A stretch of 26,393 bases of DNA from the NCBI GenBank assembly GCA_910578835.1, contig CAJTSK010000033.1:1-26393 (forward strand). Direction: 5' to 3'. Shown here one piece after another: positions 7,294 through 15,127 of the stretch (positions are counted from its first letter, which is position 1; each line of letters begins with the position of its first letter). The position numbers and the translations under genes are program-made. Origin of the DNA: an uncultured Muribaculum sp. (lineage in GTDB: Bacteria > Bacteroidota > Bacteroidia > Bacteroidales > Muribaculaceae). Below the pieces are notes generated by a model. That model had not been told where the DNA came from and made no database searches. It worked only from the letters and a program-made list of their open reading frames with translations.

Positions 7294-9171
7294 TCATCGA
7301 CCCATGAGTAGCAGCAATACATTGATATCACTGGGAGATATGCCGGGAATACGGCTCGCCTGAGCCACAGTCACAGGGCGTATCTTCTCAAGCTTCTGAC
7401 GCGCCTCGGTCGACAATGACTTCATCGAGGCATAGTCAATCGTCGCCGGCAACTTCAGTTCCTCCAGGCGATGGATTTTATCGGCTACCAGTTTCTCCCT
7501 GTCAATATATCCCTGATACTTGATCAAGATTTCAGCAGCCTCAATTATCTCATCGCGGCGCGCATCCTCAAGGCGTTCCACCTCATGGCGCAAAGCATCG
7601 ATGTATGGCATAAGGGAGCGTATCGTTATCTGCGGACGCAGTATAAGGTCTACAAGTTTCACACCCTGCTTCAAGGGAGAAGTCCCGAGCTTTTCAAGCG
7701 CATCATTGATAAGCGCGGGCTTCAATGAGAAATTGCGAACAAAGTCTATAAGACGGTCGCGTTGCTCTCTCTTCGACACCATAAGTGAATAACGCTCATC
7801 ATCGACAAGCCCCAGTTCATGGCCACGAGGAGTGAGGCGCATGTCGGCATCATCCTGACGCAGCAATATGCGATATTCTGCACGCGATGTAAACATACGG
7901 TAAGGCTCATCCACACCCTTTGTCACAAGGTCATCGATAAGTACCCCGATGTACGCTTCGTCACGTGACAACACAAGCTGTTCCAGACCGAGAGCGCGCG
8001 CTGCAGCGTTTGCACCGGCTACAAGACCCTGCCCTGCCGCCTCCTCATATCCGGTAGTACCGTTGACCTGCCCTGCAAAAAACAGCCCGTCGACCATCTT
8101 TGTCTCCAGCGTATGATTTAGCTGCGTAGGGTCAAAAAAGTCATATTCTATGGCATAGCCGGAACGGTAAATCTGCACTTCAGAGAGAGCCGGCACGGTC
8201 GACAATGCCCTTACCTGAATGTCGAGCGGCAATGAAGAAGAAAATCCGTTAAGATAAAATTCCTGTGTGTCCTCACCCTCCGGTTCAAGGAAAAGCTGGT
8301 GTTCATCCTTGTCGGCAAAGGTCACTATTTTGGTTTCGATACTCGGGCAATAACGCGGACCGATACTCTTTATCTGACCGTTGTATAGCGGCGAATCGGG
8401 CAAGCCCTCCCGCAGTATGTCGTGAGTAGCAGGATTTGTATATACGGTATAGCATTCACGTTGACGCAACTCACGCTTCACTTCGGGTAGATAGCTGAAT
8501 TTATGGAAGTCATTTTCTCCCTCCTGAGGAGAGGTAAGCTCCCATTTTACACTTCTGCCGTCGATACGCACCGGAGTACCAGTCTTCATTCTTGCCGTCA
8601 CAAAACCAAAGTCGGCAAGCTGCTCGGTAATGCCGTGGGAAGCGGGTTCGGAAACTCGTCCGCCTTCAACCTGTGCCCTTCCGACATGCATCAGCCCGTT
8701 AAGAAATGTACCTGCGGTAAGCACTACCGCACGTGAATGAAACTTCACGCCGAGCACCGTCACCACACCCTTCACTTCATTTCCATCAAAAATAAGCGAA
8801 GCGACCGAATCCTGCCACATGCAAAGCCCCGGGGTATTTTCAAGAATACGCCGCCACTCGCCACTGAACTTCATGCGGTCGCTCTGGGCGCGAGGACTCC
8901 ACATTGCCGGACCCTTTGAACGGTTAAGCATCCTGAATTGAATAGCCGTACGGTCGGTAATAATACCCATCATGCCGCCAAGCGCATCAATTTCGCGTAC
9001 AATCTGCCCCTTTGCTATTCCACCGACGGCGGGATTACAGCTCATCTGGGCAATCTTGTTCATGTCCATGGTGATAAGCAATGTCGAAGCGCCCCTGCGA
9101 GCCGCCGCAACGGCAGCCTCACATCCGGCGTGACCGGCACCTATCACAATAACATCATAATCAAACTTCAT
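7294..9171 (-). CDS. mnmG: tRNA uridine-5-carboxymethylaminomethyl synthesis enzyme MnmG (GidA)
   Basis: MnmG is the FAD-binding partner of MnmE; together they install the cmnm5 group on the wobble uridine of certain tRNAs, using methylenetetrahydrofolate. The N-terminus carries the dinucleotide-binding motif VIVIGAGHAGCEAAVAAARRG (glycines 11, 13, 16), followed by CNPAVGGIAKG, AGTFLNG, KTGTPVRI and GYEEAAGQG, all family signatures. The C-terminal helical domain ends 'RIPGISPSDINVLLLLMGR'. Length 625 is standard. The ATG at 9171 is 18 bp after the ybeY stop, so it is probably co-transcribed with ybeY. mnmG is near the replication origin in many bacteria, which fits the parS site next to its stop. 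Confidence 0.98.
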   Translation of the reverse strand: MKFDYDVIVIGAGHAGCEAAVAAARRGASTLLITMDMNKIAQMSCNPAVGGIAKGQIVREIDALGGMMGIITDRTAIQFRMLNRSKGPAMWSPRAQSDRMKFSGEWRRILENTPGLCMWQDSVASLIFDGNEVKGVVTVLGVKFHSRAVVLTAGTFLNGLMHVGRAQVEGGRVSEPASHGITEQLADFGFVTARMKTGTPVRIDGRSVKWELTSPQEGENDFHKFSYLPEVKRELRQRECYTVYTNPATHDILREGLPDSPLYNGQIKSIGPRYCPSIETKIVTFADKDEHQLFLEPEGEDTQEFYLNGFSSSLPLDIQVRALSTVPALSEVQIYRSGYAIEYDFFDPTQLNHTLETKMVDGLFFAGQVNGTTGYEEAAGQGLVAGANAAARALGLEQLVLSRDEAYIGVLIDDLVTKGVDEPYRMFTSRAEYRILLRQDDADMRLTPRGHELGLVDDERYSLMVSKREQRDRLIDFVRNFSLKPALINDALEKLGTSPLKQGVKLVDLILRPQITIRSLMPYIDALRHEVERLEDARRDEIIEAAEILIKYQGYIDREKLVADKIHRLEELKLPATIDYASMKSLSTEARQKLEKIRPVTVAQASRIPGISPSDINVLLLLMGR

Positions 9172-9189
9172 ATATATATGTTTCCTGTC

Positions 9190-9630
9190 TTATTTTACAT
9201 TATTCATGAGCGACCGGAGCATTTCAAGCGCCTTGTTTTCGTGGCTTTCCATAATCTCTCTCTCCCCCGGTCCCTTGTCATTTATGCCGCAAAGATGCAA
9301 TACGCCATGTATAATCACACGGTGCAGCTCATCGGCATAACTTACGCCAAGCATCTCAGCATTACTTGCCACAGTGTCGAGCGAGATAAACATGTCGCCG
9401 CTTATAAGCTTGCGGCGGGAGTAATCAAAGGTGATGATGTCAGTAAAATAATCATGCTGCAAAAACTCGCGGTTCACCTCGATTATGCGTTCATCGTCAC
9501 AGAAAATGTAGACCAACGAACCCACTATCCTGTCATGGTCGGCAGCCACCCCGGCAATCCAGCGTTCAAGCAATCCGCAGTCGATTGCGGGCATCTCCGT
9601 ATTTTGAATTTCCCAATCAATACTACTCAT
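9190..9630 (-). CDS. ybeY: Endoribonuclease YbeY (rRNA maturation factor)
   Basis: YbeY is a metal-dependent RNase involved in 16S rRNA 3' end maturation and ribosome quality control. The motif HGVLHLCGIND at 108-118 gives two His ligands, H108 and H112. The third ligand in the E. coli protein (His, ten residues after the first) is Asp118 here. 'ISGDMFIS' near 76-83 matches the conserved GD(I/M)xIS strand, and 'DIITFDY' the upstream conserved region. Length 146 is usual for the family. ATG at 9630 was chosen because MSSIDWEIQ precedes the first strand and a -7 box sits upstream at 9663-9670. First gene of the ybeY-mnmG-apt-uvrC run. Confidence 0.93.
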   Translation of the reverse strand: MSSIDWEIQNTEMPAIDCGLLERWIAGVAADHDRIVGSLVYIFCDDERIIEVNREFLQHDYFTDIITFDYSRRKLISGDMFISLDTVASNAEMLGVSYADELHRVIIHGVLHLCGINDKGPGEREIMESHENKALEMLRSLMNNVK

Positions 9631-9662
9631 ATATAAGTAAATCTTCTAAAAATTGCGATATA

Positions 9663-9670
9663 CAAAAATA
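9663..9670 (-). promoter_or_regulatory. -7 box upstream of ybeY
   Basis: On the minus strand this reads TATTTTTG, matching TAnnTTTG, 32 bp before the ybeY ATG. No clear -33 box is present. It would drive the whole ybeY-mnmG-apt-uvrC run. Confidence 0.5.
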
Positions 9671-9698
9671 GCTATTTTCAGCCACTAATTTTTCACCG

Positions 9699-10931
9699 TC
9701 AATGAAAAAATATATAGGCGGCGACTATGCCCGCAACAGAGCCCACGACATCGGCAAGCAGCGCGTAAGGCACAGCATAACGGGTCTTGACCACACCGAC
9801 ACTGCCGAAATAGACGGCGAGAATATAGAATGTGGTATCGGTGCTTCCCTGAATTGCAGCCGACACGCGAGAGACAAAAGCATCGGCGCCATAAGTACTC
9901 ATCAAGTCGACCATCATGCCGCGGCTGCCCGAGCCGCTTAGCGGCTTCATAAGCGCGGTAGGCAACGCACCCACCCATTCGGCGTCAATACCTATAAAGT
10001 TAAAGCATGACTCCATGCAACGTGTAATCACATCCATCGCACCCGAAGCGCGAAACATGCCTATGGCAACAAGTATCGCAACGAGATACGGTATAATCAT
10101 CACAGCAGTCTTGAATCCATCCTTGGCTCCCTCGATAAAAGAATCATACACATTGATACGCTTCTTCAAACCGGCACCAAGAAACATCACTATCACACTG
10201 AATAGCAATACATTGGCAATGAACGAAGAGTAAGTCTCCACTTCCTCCTTAGGCAGCGAGGAGAAAAACCACACTATACCGCCCACAATAAGTGCAAGAC
10301 CGCCGAGCCAGGCAGCCAACACCTTGTCTTTCAGACTTATGCCTTGTTTAATACACATTGCCACAATGCCCACAAAGGTGGCGATAAAGGTGGCAAGCAG
10401 GATGGGCAGAAACACATCGGTAGGATTTTCAGCTCCCGCCTGGGCGCGATACATCATTATGCCTATAGGTATAAAACACAAGCCCGAAGCATTGAGTATC
10501 AAAAACATAAGCATCGCATCGGTAGCGGTGTCTTTCTTGTCGTTGAGCGATTGCATCTCCTGCATAGCCTTAAGACCGAGGGGTGTGGCGGCATTGTCAA
10601 GACCGAGCATGTTAGCCGACACATTCATAAAAATAGACCCCATCGCAGGATGCCCCTTGGGGATGCCGGGAAAGAGGCGGCTGAAGAGCGGACTTATCAG
10701 ACGACCGAAAAATTGTATGACACCGGCACGCTCACCGATTTTCATCAGTCCGAGCCAAAGAGCAAGAATACCTGTCAATCCGAGTGCAATTTCAAAAGCG
10801 GTCGCGGCTGAGCTGAATGAAGCACTCATGATTGCACTCCATATATTCAGGTCGCCATAAATTATCGTCTTTCCAAGCGCCACCAAAAAAGCAACGAAAA
10901 AGAAAGCCATCCAGATGTAGTTAAGAGCCAT
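9699..10931 (-). CDS. Fused SpmA/SpmB-type nucleoside-recognition (Gate) membrane protein
   Basis: This 410-residue protein is entirely membrane-type and reads as two halves. Residues 1-205 match SpmA (spore maturation protein A), including GIPKGHPAMGSIFMNVSANMLG-type residues near 89-110 and the DNAATPLGLKAM motif. Residues about 235-410 match SpmB, with ALPTALMKPLSGSGSRG near 320-336 and a C-terminal hydrophobic pair. In Bacillus, SpmA and SpmB are separate and needed for spore core dehydration; each carries a Gate (nucleoside recognition) domain. In non-sporulating Bacteroidetes the fused form occurs with unknown role, probably transport or membrane gating. It lies 68 bp upstream of ybeY on the same strand but has its own -7 box. 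Family call firm, function open. Confidence 0.9.
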   Translation of the reverse strand: MALNYIWMAFFFVAFLVALGKTIIYGDLNIWSAIMSASFSSAATAFEIALGLTGILALWLGLMKIGERAGVIQFFGRLISPLFSRLFPGIPKGHPAMGSIFMNVSANMLGLDNAATPLGLKAMQEMQSLNDKKDTATDAMLMFLILNASGLCFIPIGIMMYRAQAGAENPTDVFLPILLATFIATFVGIVAMCIKQGISLKDKVLAAWLGGLALIVGGIVWFFSSLPKEEVETYSSFIANVLLFSVIVMFLGAGLKKRINVYDSFIEGAKDGFKTAVMIIPYLVAILVAIGMFRASGAMDVITRCMESCFNFIGIDAEWVGALPTALMKPLSGSGSRGMMVDLMSTYGADAFVSRVSAAIQGSTDTTFYILAVYFGSVGVVKTRYAVPYALLADVVGSVAGIVAAYIFFH

Positions 10932-10945
10932 AACAAGAGTTTTTA

Positions 10946-10953
10946 CAAATTTA
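10946..10953 (-). promoter_or_regulatory. -7 box upstream of the SpmA/SpmB-type gene
   Basis: The minus strand reads TAAATTTG, a full TAnnTTTG match, 14 bp before the ATG at 10931, so the leader would be only a few nucleotides. No -33 box at proper spacing was found. Confidence 0.4.
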
Positions 10954-11065
10954 ATTCAATTTTTTCAAGCGACCTCATCCAATGAAATTTTTCTGAGCAA
11001 CGTCAAAACCGCCCGAAAACAGACTTAACAGACTGATTAACCAAGCATTACCCCATATTTAACCC

Positions 11066-11126
11066 TTCTGAGAATTAAATATTCTCAGCATTCACGTATA
11101 TTTACACGCAATTTCCGATTCTGAGA
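11066..11126 (+). promoter_or_regulatory. Inverted and repeated TTCTGAGA elements upstream of the AlkD-like gene
   Basis: CTGAGAAT at 11068-11075 and ATTCTCAG at 11081-11088 form an 8-bp inverted repeat around a 5-bp AT-rich spacer. TTCTGAGA occurs again at 11119-11126. The set lies 48-108 bp upstream of the -7 box of the AlkD-like gene. It could be an operator or a weak terminator; the remaining intergenic sequence (10932-11203) shows nothing else. Confidence 0.3.
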
Positions 11127-11173
11127 GCGTTAAAAAGCGAGCGTCTCCCCTACCCCACTACCATGATTTTACT

Positions 11174-11181
11174 TATCTTTG
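11174..11181 (+). promoter_or_regulatory. -7 box upstream of the AlkD-like gene
   Basis: TATCTTTG matches TAnnTTTG and is followed by C. It lies 22 bp before the ATG at 11204. No convincing -33 box is present. Confidence 0.55.
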
Positions 11182-11203
11182 CATTGACAAAAAAATTCGT
11201 GTC

Positions 11204-11920
11204 ATGACCGAGCGATGGAAGCAAAATCTTAATGAAGTCGCGAGAGAGGAAAAAGTGAGCGTGCTCTCATCCTTTTTCAAAACGGGCAAAGGTGAATATG
11301 GCGAAGGCGACATATTCATAGGAGTCGTAGTACCCGACAACCGAAAAATCGCAAAACAATACCACGACGCTCCTGCCGGGACAATCATCACAATGCTCCA
11401 CTCGCCGATTCATGAATACCGCCTGTCGGCACTGCTCGCCCTCGTCGAGGCATTCAAGAAATCGAAGCGCAACGAAACCCGCCGCCGCGAAATCCTTGAG
11501 CTGTATCTCGCCAACCTTACCTACGCCAACAACTGGGACCTCGTCGACCTGTCGGCTCCTTATATTATAGGAGAATGGCTGTTGACCCATCCCGACGATT
11601 TCAACATACTCACCCGGCTGTCGGACTCGAAAAACCTGTGGGAGCAACGAGCAGCAATCGTCGCCACCCTGACCCTGACACGCCACGGCATCTACGCCCC
11701 CACCTTCAGCCTGGCAGAGAAAAACCTCACCCATCCCCACCAACTCATCCACAAGGCTACAGGCTGGCTGCTACGCGAAGCGGGCAAGCAGGGATGTCCC
11801 GACGGACTGACAGCATTTCTTGACCGCCATGCCACATCGATGCCGCGCACAATGCTGCGCTATGCTATCGAGCGTCTCTCAACCGAGCAAAGAAAACACT
11901 ATATGACATTACCACGATGA
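11204..11920 (+). CDS. AlkD-like DNA alkylation repair protein
   Basis: AlkD-family glycosylases remove bulky or cationic alkylated purines from DNA without base flipping, using a HEAT-like helical solenoid. The 238-residue protein is all-helical with the family landmarks: VVVPDNRKIAKQY at about 41-53, EYRLSALLALVEAF at 71-84, and NWDLVDLSAPYIIGEWL at 110-126, in which Asp112 or Asp115 corresponds to the catalytic region of the family. 'LWEQRAAIVATL' and 'IHKATGWLLREAGK' follow as further repeats. The ATG at 11204 follows a good -7 box. Its TGA stop overlaps the next gene's ATG (ATGA), so repair protein and glycosyltransferase are translationally coupled. The pairing has no obvious biochemical logic. 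Confidence 0.9.
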   Translation: MTERWKQNLNEVAREEKVSVLSSFFKTGKGEYGEGDIFIGVVVPDNRKIAKQYHDAPAGTIITMLHSPIHEYRLSALLALVEAFKKSKRNETRRREILELYLANLTYANNWDLVDLSAPYIIGEWLLTHPDDFNILTRLSDSKNLWEQRAAIVATLTLTRHGIYAPTFSLAEKNLTHPHQLIHKATGWLLREAGKQGCPDGLTAFLDRHATSMPRTMLRYAIERLSTEQRKHYMTLPR

Positions 11921-12678
11921 GACACATCTCAGCGACAATAATTACTTTTAATGAGGAACACCGCATCAAAGCATGCCTTGCCTCGCTCGACGGTATCGCC
12001 GATGAAATCATAGTTGTCGATTCATTTTCAACCGACCGCACCGCAGAAATATGCAGCGAACATGGCTGCAAGGTGGTCAAACGCGAATTTCCGGGCTACG
12101 GAGCGCAACGCCAGTTTGCCACTTCCCTTACGACCCATAGCTATGTGCTATCAATCGACGCCGACGAAGTGCTCTCTCCAGCTCTCCGGAATACAATCAG
12201 CCACCTGAAGGAAATGGGCTTTGACCACAGGGTCTACAGCATGCCCCGTCTCAACTTCTACTGCGGACAACCGGTAAAACATTGCGGATGGTATCCCGAC
12301 ATACAAATCAGACTTTTCGACAAGCGATATGCCAACTGGAATCTGCGCGACGTTTCGGAACGCGTCATTTTCCCCGACACGCTCCGCTCCGAAATGCTCG
12401 ACGGTGACATATTACACTACAGATGTTCCACTCCCGAGGAATACCGACAGGTGCAGACCCACCACGCCGCCATTACAGGAAAAGTGCTGTCGACCCACCT
12501 CAATTCCATCTCCCCCATCACCCCATACATAAAAGGAGCAAGGGCATTTCTCGACTGCTATATCAACAAGGGGGCGATACTCGACGGACCCGAAGGCAGG
12601 GCAATAAGCCGCGAGCAATACCGCACGGCCTTTCTCGCATATAATATCGCACGGCGCGCCTTGAAAAAAACACACTGA
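11917..12678 (+). CDS. Family 2 glycosyltransferase, LPS-core type (WaaE/KdtX-like)
   Basis: A GT-A fold sugar transferase acting at the inner face of the cytoplasmic membrane. The N-terminus gives the GT2 pattern SATIITFNEEHRIKACLASL, then IIVVDSFSTDRT at about 31-42 for nucleotide binding, 'GYGAQRQFA' and the metal-binding SIDADEVLS region near 89-97. The acceptor region (MPRLNFYCGQ, GWYPDIQIRLFDK) and the short helical C-terminus match WaaE/KdtX-type enzymes that add a heptose or glucose to the LPS inner core. Length 253 is normal for that group. It begins in the stop of the AlkD-like gene and is followed 73 bp later by a Kdo-kinase-like gene, which supports a role in LPS core assembly. 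The exact donor and acceptor are not deducible. Confidence 0.88.
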   Translation: MRHISATIITFNEEHRIKACLASLDGIADEIIVVDSFSTDRTAEICSEHGCKVVKREFPGYGAQRQFATSLTTHSYVLSIDADEVLSPALRNTISHLKEMGFDHRVYSMPRLNFYCGQPVKHCGWYPDIQIRLFDKRYANWNLRDVSERVIFPDTLRSEMLDGDILHYRCSTPEEYRQVQTHHAAITGKVLSTHLNSISPITPYIKGARAFLDCYINKGAILDGPEGRAISREQYRTAFLAYNIARRALKKTH

Positions 12679-12706
12679 AAACCACCTGCTTTTCTTAAAG
12701 ATTTCC

Positions 12707-12714
12707 TATTTTTG
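12707..12714 (+). promoter_or_regulatory. -7 box upstream of the Kdo/WaaP-like kinase gene
   Basis: TATTTTTG followed by C matches the Bacteroidetes -7 consensus, 37 bp before the ATG at 12752. The leader it would create contains the 17-bp repeat at 12719-12735. Confidence 0.5.
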
Positions 12715-12718
12715 CATA

Positions 12719-12735
12719 TAAGAGCTTGTTTAATA
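12719..12735 (+). repeat. 17-bp repeat, copy 1 (leader of the Kdo/WaaP-like kinase gene)
   Basis: TAAGAGCTTGTTTAATA recurs exactly and in the same orientation at 26315-26331. Here it falls between the -7 box and the ATG, so it would be in the 5' leader. After both copies the sequence stays AT-rich and reaches TTTACTGCC here and ATTACTGTCC there. Confidence 0.6.
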
Positions 12736-12751
12736 ATAAATATTTACTGCC

Positions 12752-13459
12752 ATGCTAAAATACAACCTTAAGATAAGTTCACGGTTTGAACATATACACG
12801 ACGGCATCGCCTCCATACTGAAAAATGATGTTCCGCCCGAAGCAGAACCAATCTATATGGACCGCAACACTGTGTACCGTCTGGCAATCAACAACACGCC
12901 TATAGTGATAAAATCGTTTCAGGTACCCAATCTTATCGATTCATATATGCAGACGGTAATCGGGAAGAGCAAGTCACATCTTTCCTACCTGAACGCAAAA
13001 CGCCTGCAAAAGCTTGGCTTCCGCACTCCCGCGCCGGTTGCCTACGGGGAGGTACTCAACGGCAACCGCCTGTTGCGAAGCTATTTCATGACTGAATTTA
13101 TCAGAGGCGGCGACCTCCGCGGATGGGAAAACAATCCCGACAACGAACCGCTCTTGCGGGCATTTGCCGCAGAGATGGCAAAAATGCATGAAGCAGGAAT
13201 ACTTCACCGCGACTTCTCCCCGGGCAACATCCTGTTTACCGGCACGCCGGCTCTCGGGTTCAACTTCTACCACATCGACCTTAACCGCATGACATTTGAT
13301 GTCAAATCGCGCACCAAACTGCTGTCGATGTTTGGCAGGCTGTCAACATCACGCGATGCCATAGCCCGCCTTGCCGGCTACTACGCAGAAGCAGCAGGCG
13401 ACCCGACACTCGCCAACGCCGCCATAAAAGCTTACGACGATTACGTCCGCCAGCATTAA
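12752..13459 (+). CDS. Kdo/WaaP-like lipopolysaccharide kinase
   Basis: A protein-kinase-fold enzyme of the Kdo/WaaP (InaA) family, which phosphorylates LPS inner-core sugars with ATP. The kinase landmarks are visible: the likely ATP lysine K54 in PIVIKSF, a regulatory loop FMTEFIRGGDL at about 112-122, the catalytic loop LHRDFSPGNILF with D154 and N159, and the metal-binding D176 in FYHIDLNRM, which stands in place of DFG. Length 235 fits the family. Its position after a WaaE-like glycosyltransferase supports a core-phosphorylation role (inference). It has its own -7 box and ends 9 bp from convergent comM. A stand-alone small-molecule kinase of the same fold is the alternative. Confidence 0.85.
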   Translation: MLKYNLKISSRFEHIHDGIASILKNDVPPEAEPIYMDRNTVYRLAINNTPIVIKSFQVPNLIDSYMQTVIGKSKSHLSYLNAKRLQKLGFRTPAPVAYGEVLNGNRLLRSYFMTEFIRGGDLRGWENNPDNEPLLRAFAAEMAKMHEAGILHRDFSPGNILFTGTPALGFNFYHIDLNRMTFDVKSRTKLLSMFGRLSTSRDAIARLAGYYAEAAGDPTLANAAIKAYDDYVRQH

Positions 13460-13468
13460 CCGGGGCGA

Positions 13469-15025
13469 CTACAAAATGCCTGAAGGCGTGGCGCCCCAGC
13501 CTGAACGGTCAAGATTGCGATAAGAGATTGCCTCGCTCACGTGGGCGGGCTTGATTGCGTCAGAGCCGTCAAGGTCGGCGATTGTGCGCGCCACTTTCAA
13601 TATGCGGTCATAGGCACGCGCCGACATGTCAAACCGCTTCATGGCAAATTCGAGCAGCTTCATGCACTCCTTGTCAAGAGCGGCATGGACGGTCAGCAAC
13701 CGCGAATTCATCTGCGCATTGCAGTGAACCGTGCGCTCCCCGGCAAAACGTGCAGTCTGGATGGCACGCGCCCTTATCACGCGCTCGCGTATTGCAGCAC
13801 TTCCCTCTCCAGCCTTCATCGACGACAGTTCCTCAAACGCCACCGGCATAATCTCTACCTGCAAGTCGATGCGGTCCATAAGCGGGCCCGATATACGGTT
13901 AAGGTATTTGCCTACCTGCCCCGGCATACATGTACACTGCTTTGTAGGATGATTATAATATCCGCAGGGACATGGATTCATCGATGCGACAAGCATAAAT
14001 CCGGCAGGATAATCAATCGAGTAACGGGCACGCGAAATGCTTATATGACGGTCTTCCATAGGCTGTCGCATCACCTCCAGCACCGAGCGCGGAAATTCGG
14101 GAAATTCATCGAGAAACAACACCCCGTTGTGGGCAAGCGAAATCTCCCCCGGCATAGGATTTCCGCCACCCCCGACAAGAGCGACAGGCGAGATGGTATG
14201 GTGGGGAGCGCGGAAAGGACGGCTCGTCATAAGCCGCGCATTTCCCTTAAGCTTACCGGCTACAGAATGGATTTTTGTAGTCTCCAGAGCCTCCTGAAGC
14301 GTAAGCGGCGGAAGTATCGACGGCAACCGTTTTGCCATCATGGACTTACCCGAGCCGGGTGCGCCCACAAGAAGTATATTATGACCTCCGGCACACGCCA
14401 CCTCAAAAGCCCGCTTAACATTTTCCTGACCTTTGACCTCTGAAAAATCAAAGTCAAAATTATCAATCGCCTTGCTAAACTCCTCCCTGGTGTTGACCAC
14501 TACAGGCTGCAACGCATCCTCCCCGTTGAGAAATCCTACCACCTCTTTCAGCGACGAGACACCATATACATCGATATTATTGACAACGGCAGCCTCTGTG
14601 GCATTTGCCTTCGGCACTATCATTCCCTTAAATCCAAGAGTGCGCGCGGCGATAGCCATCGGAAGCACCCCCTTGATAGGAAGTACTGAACCATCAAGCG
14701 ACAGCTCGCCCATAATCATATAGCTACCAATCTGCCCGGCGTCAAGCTGACGCGAGGCGGCGAGTATGGCAAGGCTTATAGGCAGGTCGTAGGCGGCACC
14801 CTCTTTCTTGACATCGGCGGGCGACATATTGACCACCACCGCATGACGCGGAAACTCATATCCCGACTGTTTCACGGCACTTCTCACACGCTGATAGCTC
14901 TCTTTCACAGCCGCGTCAGGAAGCCCGACAAGATTAAATGACGCGCCGAGCTCGACAGTCACTTCTATTGTCACCGTAATGGCATCGATACCTTGCAATG
15001 CCGCGCCAAATGTCTTAATAAGCAT
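13469..15025 (-). CDS. comM: YifB/ComM-family AAA+ ATPase (Mg-chelatase-like)
   Basis: ComM-type proteins are hexameric AAA+ motors; in Vibrio ComM is a branch-migration helicase that aids integration of transforming DNA, and homologues are widespread in non-competent bacteria. Order of parts: an N-terminal Lon-protease-like S5 fold at 1-170 (GLPDAAVKESYQRVRSA, DLPISLAIL), Walker A GAPGSGKS at 221-228, the Mg-chelatase motif RPFRAPHHTIS at 269-279, Walker B VLFLDE at 302-307, a Cys-rich insert (NPCPCGYYNHPTKQCTC) and arginine-finger region ISGPLMDRIDL, then the C-terminal Mg-chelatase domain ending in SYRNLDR. Length 518 is typical. ATG at 15025 follows a -7 box. Its own natural-transformation role is unproven here. 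Confidence 0.95.
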   Translation of the reverse strand: MLIKTFGAALQGIDAITVTIEVTVELGASFNLVGLPDAAVKESYQRVRSAVKQSGYEFPRHAVVVNMSPADVKKEGAAYDLPISLAILAASRQLDAGQIGSYMIMGELSLDGSVLPIKGVLPMAIAARTLGFKGMIVPKANATEAAVVNNIDVYGVSSLKEVVGFLNGEDALQPVVVNTREEFSKAIDNFDFDFSEVKGQENVKRAFEVACAGGHNILLVGAPGSGKSMMAKRLPSILPPLTLQEALETTKIHSVAGKLKGNARLMTSRPFRAPHHTISPVALVGGGGNPMPGEISLAHNGVLFLDEFPEFPRSVLEVMRQPMEDRHISISRARYSIDYPAGFMLVASMNPCPCGYYNHPTKQCTCMPGQVGKYLNRISGPLMDRIDLQVEIMPVAFEELSSMKAGEGSAAIRERVIRARAIQTARFAGERTVHCNAQMNSRLLTVHAALDKECMKLLEFAMKRFDMSARAYDRILKVARTIADLDGSDAIKPAHVSEAISYRNLDRSGWGATPSGIL

Positions 15026-15049
15026 AATATAAAGTAATTGCTACTTTTG

Positions 15050-15057
15050 CAAAAATA
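15050..15057 (-). promoter_or_regulatory. -7 box upstream of comM
   Basis: The minus strand reads TATTTTTG, 24 bp before the comM ATG. The plus strand carries TACTTTTG at 15042-15049, also a consensus match, but no gene starts in that direction, so the second is probably chance. Confidence 0.5.
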
Positions 15058-15127
15058 GACTTTTTATCTGAATAATTGATTACATTATCACAATTATTTC
15101 AGAAAAAGGCGCGCAAGGCGGTAAATC

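Noticed and set aside
7945..7975. Second parS-like CACGTG inside mnmG
   Set aside because: Only the central TCACGTGA matches; the flanking bases do not fit the 16-bp consensus.
8938..9636. Plus-strand open frame across mnmG and ybeY
   Set aside because: Spans two conserved minus-strand genes and their gap; no domain seen.
13541..14443. 300-codon plus-strand open frame opposite comM
   Set aside because: Lies wholly within the conserved comM gene; the translation is His/Arg-rich as expected of antisense frames.
15042..15049. Plus-strand -7 box TACTTTTG
   Set aside because: No plus-strand gene follows and no -33 box is present; probably chance overlap with the comM promoter region.
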